DNA of 7,634 bases, from positions 5,577 to 13,210 of the forward strand of contig MTNG01000129.1 in assembly GCA_002011395.1 (NCBI GenBank), in the 5' to 3' direction. This DNA comes from Candidatus Aciduliprofundum sp. JdFR-45 (GTDB taxonomy: Archaea; Thermoplasmatota; Thermoplasmata; Thermoplasmatales; JdFR-45). The position numbers were made by a program, and so were the translations under genes. Below the pieces are notes generated by a model, which was not told the DNA's origin, made no database searches, and saw only the letters and a list, made by a program, of their open reading frames with translations. Below are positions 5,697-7,634 of this stretch, piece after piece; within the stretch, counting starts at the first letter, position 1, and each line of letters starts with the position of its first letter.

Positions 5697-5718
5697 TGAA
5701 TAATTTCATGTTTTTGTT

Positions 5719-6135
5719 GTGGGCATGAAAACCGAACCCCCTGAAGTGGTCGCGCTCGTCGCCTTTGTGAGCTCAAACGTGCCCTGCGGGGACAAATGGT
5801 ATGATAGGTGGTTCTCAGAGCATCCAGATTATAATTCTCCAGCGCAGTGGCAGAGGGGAATGTCCTGCTGGGAATGGTTCGTGTACTATTTGAGAGACAA
5901 ACTCGCCGTACTTGATATAGATTGGTACATGAATACCAAAACATACATACCTTGGGCGGCATTGTGGGGTTCAGGAGAAAACGTAAAGATAAATTTAAAT
6001 TTTGAATTCGCAAACGCATCATGGAACTTTGAAGAAGGAGGATTTCAATACAATTTTGAAGAACTATATAATTCATATCCCCCTCGATATTTTGATATTG
6101 CTCAAATGACATTGATAAATGTGGTGGAGGGATAG
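5719..6135 (+). CDS. Aromatic-rich protein of unknown function, first gene of surface operon
   Basis: I do not recognise this 138-residue protein. It begins MGMKTEPPEVVALVAFVSSN; the hydrophobic stretch is only about 8 residues, short for a signal peptide. The rest is acidic and aromatic, with nine Trp (27, 32, 44, 51, 53, 69, 79, 83, 102), many Tyr and Phe, and two Cys (23, 50) that could pair if exported. The second half alternates Asn and aromatics (INLNFEFANASWNFEEGG), a beta-rich look. Start: GTG 5719 by TATA spacing; ATG 5725 is the alternative and makes the N-terminus resemble the small gene at 7116. Base composition falls from GC-rich in the first 30 codons to about 33% across 5941-6120. 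The next gene follows after 3 nt, so they are co-transcribed and may form a complex. It could also be the remnant of a larger gene. Confidence 0.65.
   Translation: MGMKTEPPEVVALVAFVSSNVPCGDKWYDRWFSEHPDYNSPAQWQRGMSCWEWFVYYLRDKLAVLDIDWYMNTKTYIPWAALWGSGENVKINLNFEFANASWNFEEGGFQYNFEELYNSYPPRYFDIAQMTLINVVEG
6126..6130 (+). promoter_or_regulatory. Ribosome-binding site of the 6139 gene
   Basis: GGAGG lies inside the last codons of the 5719 gene, 8 nt before the ATG at 6139. It supports that start and shows the gene is translated from a shared message. Confidence 0.6.
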
Positions 6136-6138
6136 CAC

Positions 6139-7119
6139 ATGTGGAAGATGTTGAATACCCTGGCCATATGCGTGATGATGGTCTCTGTGGGCATAGGGGC
6201 TGCATGGTATATGTTCCAGATTGAAAATACACTCAGAGAACCATCAGAGACTGAAGATACCGTTCTTTTTCTTTTCTATGGGATTGGCTTCAATGAAATA
6301 GGGCGTGTGAACAACACCATAATAATGATGGCCCGTACAATATTCTCCGAAGTCCTCCGGGTCAGCGATTTCCGGCTACCGGGATTTATGGTGAAGATGG
6401 AAGGTCAGAAGAACTGGACGTTCATGCCCCTGAACCACACGCTCGTGGATATGAACAGCGATGGATATGTAAACACCGGCGACCTGCTTCTGGTGGAGGT
6501 ACCGTCAAACGCTACCGGAATTTGGATGGAGGAACCACCTATACTCGGAGGAGGTATATTTTTGCCGTTGTATGATGAAAATGGGAAATATATATGCAAT
6601 GTGGCCATCTACGGTAAAGGTGGGAGTGGAATTGGAGTGGTAGAAATAGCAGGGCATTCAGATAAATCACTAACTCTTAGAGTGAATGCGGTCAATAATA
6701 ATCTTCCACAAAGTGGGATGGAGATTATCGGTGTTTTGATTTTTAACTGGAGCACCTATGAAATTATAGGTATTGCAAATAATTCGTCATATCGTATACA
6801 TATTAAAGGGCGGGCACACTACGCTATTTTGGACCCCAACATAGAGATGGTATGGAACGACGTGAACAACAACTCAATAATAGAAGTGGGAGAGAAGATT
6901 TACGTTAATCTCACAGAGAACTACACCTTCCCGGATGATTTCTCAGAAATCACGGTCTTCATATGGTGTAGGCTGTATTATGACCCCTGGGAGGTGGGGG
7001 ATGAGGTGATATATAAAGGATATGTTGACACATACCTCGTCGGCGGGTACATGGACGTGGAGTATCCGCACGGGGGATGCGGGTGCAACGAGACCTCTGA
7101 TACCGGTGGGAGTATATGA
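6139..7119 (+). CDS. Membrane-anchored exported protein with two dockerin/EF-hand-like loops
   Basis: This 326-residue protein has an N-terminal membrane segment (about 5-26, LNTLAICVMMVSVGIGAAWYMF) and no C-terminal one, so most of it should lie outside the cell. D104-M-N106-S-D108-G-Y-V-N112-T-G-D115 fits a dockerin/EF-hand calcium loop (ligands at 1, 3, 5, 9, 12). A second, weaker copy is D241-V-N243-N-N245-S-I-I-E249-V-G-E252. Each loop is followed by a hydrophobic strand (LLLVEV; KIYVNL) and preceded by a similar strand pair, suggesting a duplicated beta domain. Such D/N loops followed by G-D and a strand also recall archaeal pilin-like and surface proteins. Sequons are common (N59, N92, N124, N203, N214, N215, N246, N257, N261, N317), and the C-terminus is Gly/Cys-rich (GGCGCNETSDTGGS). 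The family is not recognised; an extracellular structural or adhesive role is inference. GC is as low as 32% (6721-6780). Confidence 0.8.
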   Translation: MWKMLNTLAICVMMVSVGIGAAWYMFQIENTLREPSETEDTVLFLFYGIGFNEIGRVNNTIIMMARTIFSEVLRVSDFRLPGFMVKMEGQKNWTFMPLNHTLVDMNSDGYVNTGDLLLVEVPSNATGIWMEEPPILGGGIFLPLYDENGKYICNVAIYGKGGSGIGVVEIAGHSDKSLTLRVNAVNNNLPQSGMEIIGVLIFNWSTYEIIGIANNSSYRIHIKGRAHYAILDPNIEMVWNDVNNNSIIEVGEKIYVNLTENYTFPDDFSEITVFIWCRLYYDPWEVGDEVIYKGYVDTYLVGGYMDVEYPHGGCGCNETSDTGGSI

Positions 7120-7181
7120 AACCCGAAACCCTCGCAATGGTCGCGGTCATCGCCCTCGCGGGGGCGCTCGTCGTCGTTTGA
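7116..7181 (+). CDS. Possible 21-residue hydrophobic membrane peptide
   Basis: The ATG at 7116 overlaps the stop of the 6139 gene as ATGA, with GGTGG at 7105-7109 as a possible ribosome-binding site. The product starts MKPETLAMVAVIALAG and ends in Val residues, so it is a charged tip plus one membrane-length hydrophobic stretch. The first 13 codons resemble those at 5725-5763 (31 of 39 bases by hand count). It may be a real small membrane protein translated by coupling, or the 5' remnant of a longer exported protein. No homologue can be claimed from the sequence alone, and 66 bases without a stop is weak evidence by itself. Confidence 0.4.
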   Translation: MKPETLAMVAVIALAGALVVV

Positions 7182-7210
7182 AGCCACGACATCAACCCCT
7201 TCCATAAACC

Positions 7211-7218
7211 TTTTTATC
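7211..7218 (+). promoter_or_regulatory. TATA box of the SFM1-like gene
   Basis: TTTTTATC, preceded by the BRE-like AAACC, starts 28 nt before the ATG at 7239. It implies a leaderless transcript separate from the upstream operon; the T-run may also end that operon. Confidence 0.55.
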
Positions 7219-7220
7219 CC

Positions 7221-7238
7221 GCGGGCGGATGTGCCCGC
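7221..7238. promoter_or_regulatory. GC-rich dyad GCGGGC-N6-GCCCGC before the SFM1-like start
   Basis: Two perfect 6-bp arms (7221-7226, 7233-7238) flank GGATGT and end directly at the ATG. If transcription starts at the ATG the hairpin is not in the RNA, so an operator between TATA box and start site is more likely than an RNA structure. Confidence 0.35.
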
Positions 7239-7634
7239 ATGGTCTTCTTCGTGATACAGCACCTGGAGGAGAAATTGACGAGGTGGTCGTGGTACGAGTA
7301 CCTCCACGCGGCGGAGCACGTGGAGCCGCTCCTCATCACCGGCCTGAAAAACCCCGAGGAGAGGAGCTATGCGTCGCGCCACCTCTCCGCGGTGGAGCAC
7401 GATGTGTGGGACCTTCCATTTTCCCGCGTCGTCGTCCTGGACCCCGCGGCGGAGGAGGAGTTAAAACCTGAAGATTTCAGAGAGCCCTGCGCCGTGGTGG
7501 TCGGCGGCATACTGGGGGACCACCCGCCGAGGGGGAGGACGCGCGACCTTCTAACCTCAAAATTCACCGAGCCGATAGCGAGGAACATAGGCGAGGAGCA
7601 GTTCCCCGTGGACGCGGCCGTCTTCGTCGCCTAC
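7239..7634 (+). CDS. SFM1-family SPOUT methyltransferase (DUF431), partial
   Basis: The frame is open for 132 codons to the window edge, so the C-terminus is missing (the family is about 190-220 residues). The N-terminus MVFFVIQHLEEKLTRWSWYEY matches the opening IIEHMEE...W...EY of yeast Sfm1. VVVLDPAAEEELKPED (about 65-80) matches its LLDP...L.PED segment. VVGGILGDHPPRGRTRDL (89-106) is the family's diagnostic glycine-rich loop, part of the trefoil-knot region that binds S-adenosylmethionine. ARNIGEEQFPVDAAVFVAY then matches RRLGDKQMTTDTA. Yeast Sfm1 monomethylates an arginine of ribosomal protein uS3; the archaeal substrate is not known to me, and annotations often say RNA methyltransferase. 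It is expected to be cytosolic. The ATG at 7239 follows a TATA element at leaderless spacing; the overlapping ATG at 7229 is in another frame. Confidence 0.88.
   Translation, partial: MVFFVIQHLEEKLTRWSWYEYLHAAEHVEPLLITGLKNPEERSYASRHLSAVEHDVWDLPFSRVVVLDPAAEEELKPEDFREPCAVVVGGILGDHPPRGRTRDLLTSKFTEPIARNIGEEQFPVDAAVFVAY

Noticed and set aside
5708..5728. Six-codon mini-frame (MFLLWA) overlapping the ATG at 5725 as ATGA
   Set aside because: Considered as a leader peptide, but TATA spacing puts the transcription start near 5719, so it is probably not in the message.
7179..7259. In-frame read-through from the 21-codon gene past its TGA into the SFM1-like gene
   Set aside because: The frame is open, but the stretch is a TATA box, BRE and dyad with no protein-like character, and the SFM1 family begins at the ATG at 7239.
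1..7634. CRISPR arrays, tRNA/rRNA genes, transposases or inverted terminal repeats
   Set aside because: No regularly spaced repeats, cloverleaf-like segments or transposase motifs were found on reading both strands; the only marks of possible transfer are composition changes and the weak repeat around 5719-7163.

Overview
The window looks archaeal. Most gene starts lie about 28 to 35 nt downstream of a TATA-like box (for example TTTATATG) with no usable Shine-Dalgarno sequence, which is the leaderless arrangement common in archaea. The gene families fit as well: an archaeal-type riboflavin reductase, an SFM1-like SPOUT methyltransferase, a DUF134 protein and lamin-tail surface proteins. Most genes are GC-rich, favour AGG/AGA for Arg and often use ATA for Ile, which hints at a thermophile. 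I cannot place it at genus level; a euryarchaeal or Thermoplasmatota-like lineage is only a guess.

Layout: (1) 1-1743 holds the 5' part of a DUF5320-like gene and an MFS transporter, both on the minus strand, then a divergent DUF134 (UPF0251) helix-turn-helix gene. Perfect or near-perfect palindromes sit at two of the starts. (2) 1780-3595 holds two plus-strand genes, each with its own promoter: a GT4-type glycosyltransferase and a two-helix membrane protein whose soluble domain resembles a degenerate PD-(D/E)XK nuclease fold. (3) 3564-4878 holds three minus-strand genes: a winged-helix protein, the riboflavin-pathway reductase, and a small conserved protein translationally coupled to the reductase. 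(4) 4968-7181 is a cell-surface block: a lamin-tail-domain protein anchored at both ends, then an apparent operon of an aromatic-rich unknown protein, a membrane-anchored protein with two dockerin/EF-hand-like loops, and a possible 21-residue membrane peptide. (5) 7239 to the window end is the 5' part of an SFM1-family methyltransferase gene.

Genes working together: DUF134 and DUF5320 proteins commonly occur near Fe-S/FeMo-cofactor-type assembly genes, so the left end may be the edge of such a locus. The reductase acts in riboflavin/deazaflavin synthesis. The 5719-7181 operon plus the lamin-tail gene look like a secreted or surface module and are the least ordinary part. The operon's interior falls to about 33% GC against about 60-67% elsewhere, it encodes unrecognised exported proteins, and it is bounded by two similar 5' coding segments. 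I see no CRISPR array, tRNA, rRNA, insertion sequence or clear defence system. The best candidates for something undescribed are this surface operon and the membrane-bound nuclease-like protein.
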